Positions 9,647 to 17,611 of a stretch of 64,000 bases of DNA are shown piece by piece. Under the pieces are notes generated by a model. That model was not told where the DNA came from, searched no databases, and was given only the letters and a program-made list of their open reading frames with translations. The DNA is from CAXMST01 sp963712765. Lineage in GTDB: Bacteria > Actinomycetota > Thermoleophilia > Solirubrobacterales > 70-9. Each line of letters opens with the position of its first letter. The stretch's first letter is position 1. Where the stretch lies: NCBI GenBank assembly GCA_963712765.1, contig CAVQIX010000005.1:1-64000 (forward strand), read 5' to 3'. Made by a program: the position numbers and the translations under genes.

Positions 9647-10248
9647 ACCGTCTTCCTCCCGTTGAAGCCTTGCAGGAGTCGCTCGGTGTAGCGAGCCAGG
9701 ACGTCGACCTCGACGTTCATCCGGTCACCCTCCGCGACCTCTCCGAGCGTCGTGCGCTCCAGCGTCTCCGGGATCAGTGAGACCTCGAAGCCGTCCTCGG
9801 TCAGGGTCGTGACCGTGAGGCTGATGCCCTCCAGCGCGACCGATCCCTGTTCGATCACATACCGCCGCAGGCTCTCGGGCAGCACGATCCGCACCCGGCG
9901 CGCGAAGCCGTCGGTCCGCACCGAGCTGACCTCGGCGACCCCGTCGACGTGACCTTGAACGATATGTCCCCCGAGGCGATCGGAGGCGCGCAGGGCCGGC
10001 TCGAGATTGACCCGGCGGCCCTGCTCGAGCGACCCCAGGGATGTGACCTCGAGGGTCTGGTTCATCACCTCGGCCTCGAAGTGTCCGGGCTCGAGCGCAG
10101 CCGCCGTCAGGCAGCATCCGTTGACCGCGATCGAATCGCCTTCCTCGAGCTCGGCGGCAAGGCCGGTCGAGATCCGGATCAGCGCGCCCTCCGGCCCGCG
10201 CCGCAGCGCATCGATCCTGCCGATGTCGGCCACGAGCCCGGTGAACAT
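9643..10248 (-). CDS. ribE: Riboflavin synthase, alpha chain
   Basis: 201 aa. It dismutates two lumazine molecules to riboflavin. Two homologous barrel halves are visible. The first begins MFTGLVADIG and includes DSIAVNGCCLTA; the second includes LGGHIVQGHVDGV and GSVALEGISLTV. Start ATG 10248 shares its A with the TGA stop of ribD (TGATG), which implies translational coupling. GTG codons 3 and 6 nt upstream are alternative starts, but MFTGLV is the family start. Confidence 0.95.
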   Translation of the reverse strand: MFTGLVADIGRIDALRRGPEGALIRISTGLAAELEEGDSIAVNGCCLTAAALEPGHFEAEVMNQTLEVTSLGSLEQGRRVNLEPALRASDRLGGHIVQGHVDGVAEVSSVRTDGFARRVRIVLPESLRRYVIEQGSVALEGISLTVTTLTEDGFEVSLIPETLERTTLGEVAEGDRMNVEVDVLARYTERLLQGFNGRKTV

Positions 10249-11378
10249 CACCACTCCCGCATCCTGGCGGTCAACAACAGGTCGTCGCCCGAGGGCTCGC
10301 AGCGGAGCGAGAGCGCCCGCTCGGCGTCCCGGAGGGAGTCGGCGCCCGCGCCGCCGAGCAGCGGACGCGAGTCGGCGCCCCCGAGCAGCGCCGGGGCGAT
10401 GAACAGGCGCAGTTCGTCGATCGCCCCGGCATCACGGAACGCACCGGCCAGGGTCGGCCCTCCCTCGAGGACCATGCTGGTGATCTGGCGATGGCCGAGC
10501 TCGGCGAGAGCCGCAGAGATCCGCTCGGCCCCCTCGCCGCGGCAGACCACGACCTCGACCCCGGCGTTGGTCAGCGCGTCGAGCCGAGCGGGAGGCGCCT
10601 GGGGTCCGGCGAAGAGGAGTACCGGCGCCTCGGTGGCGGTGCGCAGAAGACGGCTCTCCCGGGGCAGGCGTAGCTGGGAATCGAAGACGACGCGCGTCGG
10701 CTGCTTGCTCACCTCAACGCCGCGAGCCGTCAGAGTTGGGTCGTCGGCGAGGGCTGTGCCGATCCCGACCGCCACCGCGTCGCTGTCCGCGCGCCAGCGG
10801 TGGACGCGCTCGCGACTGCGCTCGCCCGAGATCCACTTCGACTCGCCGGCCCCCGTCGCGGTGCGCCCGTCGAGCGTCATCGCCGATTTGAGGATCACCA
10901 GGGGTAGGCCCGTGCGGGCGTGCTTTCGGAATGGCTGAATCATGGACCGTGCCTGGGTCGCCTCCGCACCATCGATGAAGGCGACCTCGATCCCGTCGTC
11001 GCGGAGGATCCCCGGCCCGCGCCCGCTCGCCTTCTCGCTCGGGTCCTCGCAACCGATCACCACGCTGCTGATGCCGGCGTCGACGATCGCGTTGGCGCAC
11101 GGCGGCTGCCGGCCTTGATGTGCACACGGCTCGAGCGAGACGTACATCGTCGCGCCCGCGACCTCGGAGCCGCGCTCGCGGGCATCGGCGATCGCGGCGG
11201 CCTCCGCGTGGAGCCCGCCGAGCCGGTCGTGCCAGCCCTCGCCGAGCGTCCTGTCGTCGGCGACGATCACGGCCCCGACCGGTGGGTTGGGGCTGACCCG
11301 GCCCCGGCCCCTCTCGGCCAGCTCGAGGGCGCGGCGCATGTGCTTGCGATCGTTGTCGGTGGCGACGGTTGTCTGCAT
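10248..11378 (-). CDS. ribD: Bifunctional diaminohydroxyphosphoribosylaminopyrimidine deaminase / 5-amino-6-(5-phosphoribosylamino)uracil reductase
   Basis: 376 aa, first gene of the rib operon. The N-terminal deaminase domain has HAEAAAI and the zinc-binding PCAHQGRQPPC. The C-terminal reductase domain has LKSAMTLDGRTATGAGESKWISG and VLEGGPTLAGAF. The chosen ATG 11378 gives a normal family start; an in-frame ATG 33 nt further in (MRRALELAERG) is a fallback. The leader from the predicted transcription start to 11378 is only about 60 nt, too short for an FMN riboswitch, and the start site lies in an 18-bp dyad. Confidence 0.93.
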   Translation of the reverse strand: MQTTVATDNDRKHMRRALELAERGRGRVSPNPPVGAVIVADDRTLGEGWHDRLGGLHAEAAAIADARERGSEVAGATMYVSLEPCAHQGRQPPCANAIVDAGISSVVIGCEDPSEKASGRGPGILRDDGIEVAFIDGAEATQARSMIQPFRKHARTGLPLVILKSAMTLDGRTATGAGESKWISGERSRERVHRWRADSDAVAVGIGTALADDPTLTARGVEVSKQPTRVVFDSQLRLPRESRLLRTATEAPVLLFAGPQAPPARLDALTNAGVEVVVCRGEGAERISAALAELGHRQITSMVLEGGPTLAGAFRDAGAIDELRLFIAPALLGGADSRPLLGGAGADSLRDAERALSLRCEPSGDDLLLTARMREW

Positions 11379-11427
11379 CTGGCGTCGCTGCCTTTCCAGC
11401 CGGATATCGAGACGCAAAACCCGGTTG

Positions 11428-11445
11428 ATTGACTGGTCAGTCAAT
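11428..11445. promoter_or_regulatory. Operator-like dyad over the rib operon transcription start
   Basis: ATTGACTG-GT-CAGTCAAT: two perfect 8-bp arms around a 2-nt centre. It begins 1 nt downstream of the minus-strand TAGAAT box, so the predicted +1 falls inside it. Shape and size resemble operators of TetR-type dimeric repressors. The regulator is not in this window. Confidence 0.55.
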
Positions 11446-11446
11446 G

Positions 11447-11452
11447 ATTCTA
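11447..11452 (-). promoter_or_regulatory. -10 box of the rib operon (TAGAAT)
   Basis: TAGAAT on the minus strand, about 70 nt before ribD. Transcription would start within the adjacent dyad at 11428-11445. Confidence 0.45.
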
Positions 11453-11531
11453 CCGGCCCCGGCAAGCCCGATCCACGCCGCCCCGGTTGACGCCCGGAAG
11501 GCCCTGCACTGTCAGCCGCCCCCCGGCCTCG

Positions 11532-11537
11532 TATTCT
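11532..11537 (+). promoter_or_regulatory. -10 box of the 77-aa protein gene (TATTCT)
   Basis: TATTCT ends 6 nt before ATG 11544. This is the leaderless arrangement. Confidence 0.5.
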
Positions 11538-11543
11538 TCCCGC

Positions 11544-11777
11544 ATGGATCGTTCGCAAGCAGAGCAACTGCGCGACAGGCTGGCGACCGAGCACCCCGAC
11601 CGGGCCACGCACAGCTTCATTCTCAGCGAGCAGGACGGCGAGTGGAAGGTCGCGAAGGTGGCCGTCCCGCCCGGGAGCGCCCCCGCCACCACCTCCTCAC
11701 CCGAGCGGGAGCCGCTGCACGACCACGGCCCGGGGATGATGCCGGGCGGTGTCTCGCCCTGGGCCGCCGGCGGCTGA
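11544..11777 (+). CDS. Small protein of unknown function (77 aa)
   Basis: Begins MDRSQAEQLRDRLATEHPDR, continues with a short beta-rich core (THSFILSEQDGEWKVAKVAVPP) and ends with a disordered Gly/Pro/His tail. No signal peptide or transmembrane segment. It is supported as a gene by a TATTCT box 6 nt before the ATG and by its place between the divergent rib operon and the antiporter gene 42 bp downstream. I do not recognise the family. Confidence 0.6.
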   Translation: MDRSQAEQLRDRLATEHPDRATHSFILSEQDGEWKVAKVAVPPGSAPATTSSPEREPLHDHGPGMMPGGVSPWAAGG

Positions 11778-11819
11778 CCACAGCCGCGCTCGCTTTGACG
11801 GCGATCCCGCGCTCCGCTG

Positions 11820-13619
11820 ATGTCAGACGCTGAACTGATCCTCGTCGGCGGGCTGCTGCTCGCGGTCGGCATCGGCGCCGCGATGGTCGCCGACCGGGTC
11901 CGGGTCCCGGGCCTGATTCTGTTCCTCGGCCTCGGCATGCTGATCGGGAGCGAGGGCATCGGCGGGGTCGAGTTCAACGACGTCGAGTTGACCCGGACCC
12001 TGGGAACCATCGGTCTGGTGCTGATCCTCTTCGAGGGTGGCCTGACGGCCGGCTGGAAGGAGATCCGGCCGGTCATCGGGACGGCGATGTCGCTGGCGAT
12101 CATCGGCACTCTGGCGACCGCCGTGATCGCGGGCATGGCGGCGAAGTGGCTGTTCGACCTCGCCACGCTCGAAGCGCTGATCATCGGCTCCGCGGTCGCC
12201 GCCACCGACAGCGCCGCGATCTTTGCCGTACTGCGAGGATCGACGCTGCGCAAGCGCCTGGCGCGGTCGCTCGAGGGCGAGTCCGGGATGAACGACCCGG
12301 TAGCGCTGCTGCTCGTCACCGGGTTCATCACCTGGATCCAGGAGCCCGGCTACGGCCTGCCCGACATGGCAGGCGAGTTCGTCCTCGAGCTGGCGCTGGG
12401 AGCGGCGGTCGGGATCGGGATCGGGATCGGCGTCCGCTCCGCCTTCCGCGCGCTCGATTTCCCCACCCCGGGCCTGTACCCGGTCGCCTCGATCGCGGCG
12501 GTCGGTCTCTCCTACGGCTCCGCGGAGCTCGCCCACGGCTCCGGCTTCCTAGCCGTCTACCTCACCGGGCTGGTGCTCGGAACCGGCATCCTGCCCGCGC
12601 GCCGAACGATCACCGCCTTCCACCAGGGCGTCTCCTGGGTCGCCCAGATCTCGCTGTTCTTCTTGCTCGGCCTGTTGGTCGTCCCGAGCGAGCTCGGGGA
12701 CGTCGCGCTGGAGGGCATCGCGCTGGCGCTGGTGGTGATGCTCATCGCCCGGCCTGTGGCGACCGTGCTCGCGACCCAGGTCTCCCCCTTCCTGTTCCGC
12801 GAGCGGCTGATGCTGAGCTGGGCCGGAATGCGGGGTGCGATCCCGATCTGGCTCGCCACCTTCCCGGTGATCGCGGGGATCAACGAGAGCGCGTTCGTCT
12901 TCGACGTCGTCTTCTTCGTAGTCGTGCTGTCGACCCTGATCCAGGGGATCAGCTTCGAGCCGCTGGCCGACCGCCTCGGTCTCACCACCAACGAACCGGC
13001 GCTGCCGAGGCCCCTGGTCGAGACCGGGATCATCCAGGAGCTGGGTGGCGATGTCTTCGCCTATCGGGTTGACGACTCCGACGCGGCGGCCGGGCGCATG
13101 GTCAAGGAGCTCGGGCTGCCCCGCGACGCGCTGGTCAACCTGATCGTCCGCGACGGCGCGGCGCTGCCGCCGCGTGGCTCGACGACGATCGAGGCCGGCG
13201 ATGAGCTGCATCTGCTGATCCGCCGCGAGGCTCGCCGCCGGGTCGGCGAGCTGACCGAACGCTGGAAGGACGGCCCGCTCGGCGAGGAGCCACTCAGGGA
13301 TCTCGGGGTGCGCGGGTCGCCGCAGATCTTTTCCGTCCGCCCCACCTCGCCTGCTGACGGCGATACCGGCGCTCCCACCCAGGTCGCCGGGGTCGAGGTC
13401 GCGCGGGTGCTGCGGACCAGCGCCAACCGCACCTCGGCCGTGGTCGCACTGATGGACGGTCGATTCGCGGCGACCACGCCCGATCTGATCGCGCTCGGAG
13501 GCCGCAGGGTCCTGGCGCGCTGGTGCGTGGATCGGGCTGAGCGCCACGGGATCCGGCCCCAGGAGCGCGCCTGGTGGCAGGAGGCGGTCGGAGTGCTCAA
13601 CGCGCCGGCGCTGCGCTGA
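11820..13619 (+). CDS. Potassium/proton antiporter (CPA1, NhaP2/CvrA-like) with C-terminal TrkA-C domain
   Basis: 599 aa. About twelve transmembrane segments fill residues ~5-390, with the CPA motif ATDSAAIFAVLRGS and the following GESGMNDPVALLLV, and FFLLGLLV and WAGMRGAIPIWLATFPV in the second half. Residues ~400-475 (FAYRVDDSDAAAGRMVKEL... DELHLLIRREARRRVGEL) form a TrkA-C-type cytosolic regulatory domain, followed by a further cytosolic region of unclear fold. Expected to exchange cytosolic K+ (or Na+) for protons at the inner membrane. Start ATG 11820. It converges on rpe with a 12-bp gap. Confidence 0.88.
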   Translation: MSDAELILVGGLLLAVGIGAAMVADRVRVPGLILFLGLGMLIGSEGIGGVEFNDVELTRTLGTIGLVLILFEGGLTAGWKEIRPVIGTAMSLAIIGTLATAVIAGMAAKWLFDLATLEALIIGSAVAATDSAAIFAVLRGSTLRKRLARSLEGESGMNDPVALLLVTGFITWIQEPGYGLPDMAGEFVLELALGAAVGIGIGIGVRSAFRALDFPTPGLYPVASIAAVGLSYGSAELAHGSGFLAVYLTGLVLGTGILPARRTITAFHQGVSWVAQISLFFLLGLLVVPSELGDVALEGIALALVVMLIARPVATVLATQVSPFLFRERLMLSWAGMRGAIPIWLATFPVIAGINESAFVFDVVFFVVVLSTLIQGISFEPLADRLGLTTNEPALPRPLVETGIIQELGGDVFAYRVDDSDAAAGRMVKELGLPRDALVNLIVRDGAALPPRGSTTIEAGDELHLLIRREARRRVGELTERWKDGPLGEEPLRDLGVRGSPQIFSVRPTSPADGDTGAPTQVAGVEVARVLRTSANRTSAVVALMDGRFAATTPDLIALGGRRVLARWCVDRAERHGIRPQERAWWQEAVGVLNAPALR

Positions 13620-13631
13620 GAGTGGGCCCGG

Positions 13632-14285
13632 CTACCGGGCCCCGGCGGCCGCGGCAATCGCCGCGTAGGCGGCGGCCGGATCGGGCTGGGAGAAGATCGC
13701 CGAGCCGGCGACGAAGAGGTCGGTGCCGGCCTCCGCCGCCGCGGGGGCCGTGTCGGAATCGATGCCGCCGTCGATCTCGATCATGGGACGATCGCTCAGC
13801 TCGCGAAGCCTTCTCACCTTGGCGGGGGACTCGGGAATGAAGCGCTGGCCGCCCCAGCCGGGGTTGACGCTCATGCAGAGCAGGATGTCAGCGAGGTGGG
13901 CGATCTCGGCAACCGCGCTCGCCGGCGTACCGGGGTTGACCGCCACCCCGGCGAGACAGCCCTCCTCCTCGACGGCCGAGAGCAGCCGATGCGCGTGGGG
14001 GGTCGCCTCTGCGTGGAAGGTGATCGAATCCGCTCCGGCCCTGGCGAACTCCGCGAGCTGCCGCTCGGGGTTATCGATCATCAGATGGCAGTCAAGGACC
14101 CCGCCCGCCTCATGGACCTGATCGGCGAGGGCGGAGACGATCAGGGGCCCGATCGTGATCGGGGGAACGAAGCTGCCGTCCATGACGTCGACGTGGATCA
14201 CGCGGGCGCCCGCGGACATCACCTCCTCGACCTGGGAGCCGAGTCGGGCGAAGTCGGAGGAGAGGATCGACGGCGCGATCCTCAT
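13632..14285 (-). CDS. rpe: Ribulose-phosphate 3-epimerase
   Basis: 217 aa TIM barrel of the pentose phosphate pathway, interconverting ribulose 5-phosphate and xylulose 5-phosphate. Motifs are MRIAPSILSSDFARL, HVDVMDGSFVPPITIGP, DCHLMIDNPE, MSVNPGWGGQRFI and EIDGGID, with the catalytic Asp pair and metal-binding His residues in place. Start ATG 14285 matches the family start. It is the last gene of the def-fmt-rsmB-zinc ribbon-rpe operon, 29 nt after the zinc ribbon gene. Confidence 0.95.
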   Translation of the reverse strand: MRIAPSILSSDFARLGSQVEEVMSAGARVIHVDVMDGSFVPPITIGPLIVSALADQVHEAGGVLDCHLMIDNPERQLAEFARAGADSITFHAEATPHAHRLLSAVEEEGCLAGVAVNPGTPASAVAEIAHLADILLCMSVNPGWGGQRFIPESPAKVRRLRELSDRPMIEIDGGIDSDTAPAAAEAGTDLFVAGSAIFSQPDPAAAYAAIAAAAGAR

Positions 14286-14314
14286 GCCCTCGAAGGCTGA
14301 GCGGTCCGCGCCGC

Positions 14315-14548
14315 TCACACCGGCCTCAGCATCGAGCCGCCACAGCCGGCGCAGCGAAGGTCGTGCTCGGTCTTCATCCGGACGATCGTCTGGTGCTCGC
14401 CGCAGCCGGGACAGCCGGAGACGAGCTCGTAGCGCTGCAGGCAGTTGACGCAGCGGAACCGGCCCGGTAGCTGGGTCGGGCGCAGCCACGGCTCGCGGCA
14501 GCCGGGACAGGTCGGCCGCTCGAGCACGGTCTCCTCGATCGTGGTCAT
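14315..14548 (-). CDS. Small zinc-ribbon protein (77 aa)
   Basis: Three pairs of C-x2-C knuckles: CPGC, CVNC and CPGC, then CAGC near the C-terminus. They form rubredoxin-like ribbons, with aromatic and arginine residues between. Resembles the E. coli YfgJ-type zinc ribbon in size and spacing. ATG 14548 overlaps the rsmB stop (ATGA), so it is an operon member rather than a chance frame. Possibly binds RNA or a partner of the translation-related genes upstream; function not known. Confidence 0.7.
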   Translation of the reverse strand: MTTIEETVLERPTCPGCREPWLRPTQLPGRFRCVNCLQRYELVSGCPGCGEHQTIVRMKTEHDLRCAGCGGSMLRPV

Positions 14549-15921
14549 GCCTCAGCCCCGCGTCGCAGGCGGGCGATGAAGAATCCATCGGTGTCGTCGC
14601 GGTCTGGGAGCAGCTGAAGGAACCGCCCATCCGGGTCGGCCGCAAACCCGGGGTGATCGGGGCCGAGCGGATCGACCCCGAGGTCTGAGTGTCCCGATCG
14701 CGCGACCACCCCCTCTCCCTCGGCGCGCGAGATCGTGCAGATCGAGTAGGTGAGCGCTCCACCGGGGGCGAGCGCGCCGGCTCCGGCCTCGATCAGGCCG
14801 GCTTGCAGCTCGATCAGCTCGCCGATCTGCTGCGGGCTCCTCCGCCAGCGGAGATCGGGGCGGGAGGCGAGGGTGCCGAGGCCTGAGCAGGGAGCGTCCA
14901 CGAGGACGCGATCGTAACCCGATCCGAGGTCGAGGCGAGTCCCGTCGCCGACCCGCACCTCGACGTTGTCGACCCCGACCCTCTCGCAGAGGCGCTCGAG
15001 CTCGGCCGCGCGCCTGCTGTCGCGCTCGATCGCGACCACCGCGCCCGAGGGACCAACGTCCTCGGCGAGCTGCGTTGTCTTGATCCCCGGCGCTGCGCAG
15101 AGGTCCAGGATTCGCTGGCCCGGCCCGGCTCCGACCAGCGCCGCGGCGGCGGCGGACCCGGCGGACTGGGGGATCAGCTCCCCCGCCCCGATCGCCGCCT
15201 CGACCGGATCCCACAGGCCGCCGCTCACCTCGAGCAACCGGTCGGCGCCAGGCAGGTCCGTCTCGATCGCCCCTAGCTCGACCCCGGCATCGCGCAGCGC
15301 CGCTTCCAGTTGTGAGCGTTCGCGGCGCCGCTCGCTGACGCGCACGGTCCGCTTCGGGGCCCGGTTCGATGCGGCCATCAGCGCACGCGCCGACTCGGGG
15401 CCACGCTCCTTCCACCACAGCTCCGCGATCCATCTCGGGATCGAGTGCATCGCGGCGGCGCCCTTGACGGTTTCCTCGCTCTGGGAGGCAAGCAGCTTCT
15501 CTCGCTGCTCCGCGGCGCGCCTGAGGACCGCATTGACCAGGCCGGCGCCACGTTCCCGCCGCGGATCCCGGCCCGCGCCCGTCGCCTCGCCTTTCGCCAG
15601 GGCCACGGCCTGATCGACCGCGGCGTGCTCGGCGACCGCGTCGTCATAGAGGAGCTCGAAGAGACCAAGTCGCAGCGCGGCCAGCAGCGGCGGGTCGATC
15701 TTGCTCGCCGGCCGGCGTGCGAGCTTGCCGGCGATCCGGTCGCTGGTTCCCCGCCTCTGCACCGCTCCGTAGGCGAGCCGCTGGGCCTGGGCGCGCTCGC
15801 GGCCCTCGAGCCCCGCCCGCCGGGCTGCGGAGCGAAGAGCGCGGTCGGCGTAGGAGTCGTGCTCGAAGACGCGGCGCAGGACCTCGTAGGCCACGCGCCG
15901 GGCAGGCGTCGGAGCGCTCAA
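14545..15921 (-). CDS. rsmB: 16S rRNA (cytosine(967)-C5)-methyltransferase
   Basis: 458 aa. The N-terminal NusB-like RNA-binding domain (residues ~5-150) is followed by the Rossmann methyltransferase. SAM-binding motif I is LDLCAAPGIKTTQLAE. The catalytic cysteines lie in DAPCSGLGTLASRPD and YSICTISRAEGE. Start is TTG 15921 in a TTGA overlap with the fmt stop; no better start gives the complete NusB-like domain. Confidence 0.93.
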   Translation of the reverse strand: MSAPTPARRVAYEVLRRVFEHDSYADRALRSAARRAGLEGRERAQAQRLAYGAVQRRGTSDRIAGKLARRPASKIDPPLLAALRLGLFELLYDDAVAEHAAVDQAVALAKGEATGAGRDPRRERGAGLVNAVLRRAAEQREKLLASQSEETVKGAAAMHSIPRWIAELWWKERGPESARALMAASNRAPKRTVRVSERRRERSQLEAALRDAGVELGAIETDLPGADRLLEVSGGLWDPVEAAIGAGELIPQSAGSAAAAALVGAGPGQRILDLCAAPGIKTTQLAEDVGPSGAVVAIERDSRRAAELERLCERVGVDNVEVRVGDGTRLDLGSGYDRVLVDAPCSGLGTLASRPDLRWRRSPQQIGELIELQAGLIEAGAGALAPGGALTYSICTISRAEGEGVVARSGHSDLGVDPLGPDHPGFAADPDGRFLQLLPDRDDTDGFFIARLRRGAEA

Positions 15922-16850
15922 CCGACCGGGATCCGCAGCGGCGGACGGCGGCCACGCAACCAGGCCGAAGCCGTCATCTCGCGCTTGCCGGCGGGCTGCA
16001 GACGCTCGATCTCCAGCGACCCCTCCCCGCAGCCGACGATCAGGCGCTCGCCCTCGCCGTCGATTTCCAGGACACCCGCGTCAGGACCCGCGTGCCGTGC
16101 CCTGGCGGCGCGGACGCCGAGACGCTCCTCCCCGTCGAGCATCAGGAAGGCGCCGATGTGCGGAGTGAGGGCGGCAACGACGCGTGCCAGCTCCGGAGCC
16201 GGGCGGGCGGGGTCGAGCCGGCGATCACCGGCGCTGATCTTCTCCGCGTAGGTGACGCCGCCCTCCGGCTGTTCGACGAACTCGAGAGCTCCCTCCGAGC
16301 TGAGGTCCAGTGCCCTGACCAGCAGCTCGCCCCCGGTCCGCGCCAGCTCCCCGGAGAGCGACCCGAAGTCGGCCTCCGGCCCGATCGCCACCCGCTCCCG
16401 GAGCGCGACGGGCCCCGAGTCGAGCCCCTCGGTTAGGCGCATGACGCAGACGCCGGTCTCGGCGTCGCCGGCCATCATCGCCCGCTCGATCGGCGCCGCT
16501 CCGCGCCAGCGCGGGAGGAGCGAGGGGTGGACGTTCAGCATCGGCAGATCGCTCAGCAGCGGCTCCTTGATCAGCTGACCGAAGGCGCAGACGCAGCCCC
16601 ACTCAGCCTCGGTGTCGCGGAGGAGCTCGAGCGAGTCGGGTCGGTTGACGCTCTGCGTTTGGTGGAGATCGAGCCCGAGCTCGCGCGCCCTGATCGCCGT
16701 CGGCGGTGGGCTCAGCTTCCGCCCCCGCCCCTGTTTGCGATCGGGCGGGGTGACGACGAGCGATGGGCGGTGGGGGCTCCCGGCGAGGATCGTGAGGACC
16801 TCGGCGGCGAATTCGGAGGTCCCCATGTAGACGTTGGCGACCCCGCTCAA
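15918..16850 (-). CDS. fmt: Methionyl-tRNA formyltransferase
   Basis: 310 aa. It formylates initiator Met-tRNA using 10-formyl-THF. The N-terminal catalytic domain begins VYMGTSEFAAEVL and includes LNVHPSLLPRWRGAAPIERAMMAGD and TGVCVMRLTEGLDSGPV; the C-terminal tRNA-binding barrel includes RPAPELARVVAALTPHIGA. Start TTG 16850 overlaps the def stop (TTGA). Placed between def and rsmB, as in many bacteria. Confidence 0.95.
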   Translation of the reverse strand: MSGVANVYMGTSEFAAEVLTILAGSPHRPSLVVTPPDRKQGRGRKLSPPPTAIRARELGLDLHQTQSVNRPDSLELLRDTEAEWGCVCAFGQLIKEPLLSDLPMLNVHPSLLPRWRGAAPIERAMMAGDAETGVCVMRLTEGLDSGPVALRERVAIGPEADFGSLSGELARTGGELLVRALDLSSEGALEFVEQPEGGVTYAEKISAGDRRLDPARPAPELARVVAALTPHIGAFLMLDGEERLGVRAARARHAGPDAGVLEIDGEGERLIVGCGEGSLEIERLQPAGKREMTASAWLRGRRPPLRIPVG

Positions 16851-17575
16851 CGCCCTGTGCCCTCGGCGCCGGTCTCCACCTCGGCCGACGCCCCCTCCTC
16901 ACCGTCAAGGCCGGAGTCGGCGGCTACCTCACCCGCGGCCGCCTCGCCCCCGTCATCCGGCTCGAGAAGCATCTCGGGGCTGAAGGTCTCGCCCTCGCGG
17001 AGCGCGCGCATGGCGGCCCGCCGTTGGTCTCGGGCTGTGCGGTCGAGGATGAGGACACCGTCGAGATGATCGATCTCGTGCTGCAGCACGCGCGCTTCGA
17101 GACCTGAAGCCTCGAGCGAGATCGGGTTCCCGTCGGTGTCGGTCGCCTTGACCCGCGCGAACAGCGGTCGCTCGACATCGACGACCACGCCCGGGATCGA
17201 AAGACAGCCCTCCTCCGCGGTGACGAGATCCTCGGAGGTCCACTCGACCCGGGGGTTGACGATCGCTCGGGGCGGCGCGTCGCGGCCGGCCTGGAAGACG
17301 AGCAGCCGCCGCATGACTCCGAGCTGGGTCGCGGCGAGACCGATCCCCAGGGCGTCCGTCATCAGCGCGATCATCCGTCGCCCCTCGAGCTCGAGGTCGG
17401 AGCCGAACTCAGTGATCTCGGAGGCCGGCGACTTCAGCACCGGGTCGCCGAACTTGCGTACCTCTGCCAGTGCCTCGCGGCGGCGCTCTGCCAGCTCGGC
17501 CTCGAGCTCGGCCGCCTCGGCCTCGCGCTCGGCGCGGCCGGTTCTGTCGACTGATCGCTTCTCCGTCTCGCTCAT
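16847..17575 (-). CDS. def: Peptide deformylase with N- and C-terminal extensions
   Basis: 242 aa. It removes the formyl group from nascent proteins. Motif 1 is GIGLAATQLG, motif 2 EEGCLSIPG (metal-binding Cys) and motif 3 QHEIDHLDG (two His and the catalytic Glu). Compared with ~170-190 aa for the family, it adds a charged, helix-prone N-terminus (~37 residues rich in Glu/Arg/Ala) and an acidic C-terminal tail of ~40 residues. ATG 17575 lies 9 nt after TAGACT. First gene of its operon. Confidence 0.95.
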   Translation of the reverse strand: MSETEKRSVDRTGRAEREAEAAELEAELAERRREALAEVRKFGDPVLKSPASEITEFGSDLELEGRRMIALMTDALGIGLAATQLGVMRRLLVFQAGRDAPPRAIVNPRVEWTSEDLVTAEEGCLSIPGVVVDVERPLFARVKATDTDGNPISLEASGLEARVLQHEIDHLDGVLILDRTARDQRRAAMRALREGETFSPEMLLEPDDGGEAAAGEVAADSGLDGEEGASAEVETGAEGTGR

Positions 17576-17584
17576 GGGCGTCGG

Positions 17585-17590
17585 AGTCTA
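17585..17590 (-). promoter_or_regulatory. -10 box of the def operon (TAGACT)
   Basis: TAGACT on the minus strand, 9 nt before the def ATG, within the 36-bp gap after priA. Confidence 0.45.
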
Positions 17591-17611
17591 GGAGCCGTCG
17601 CCCCCCGGCCG

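Noticed and set aside
11379..11452. FMN riboswitch before ribD
   Set aside because: The leader is only ~60 nt and lacks the conserved RFN stems; an operator-like dyad is there instead.
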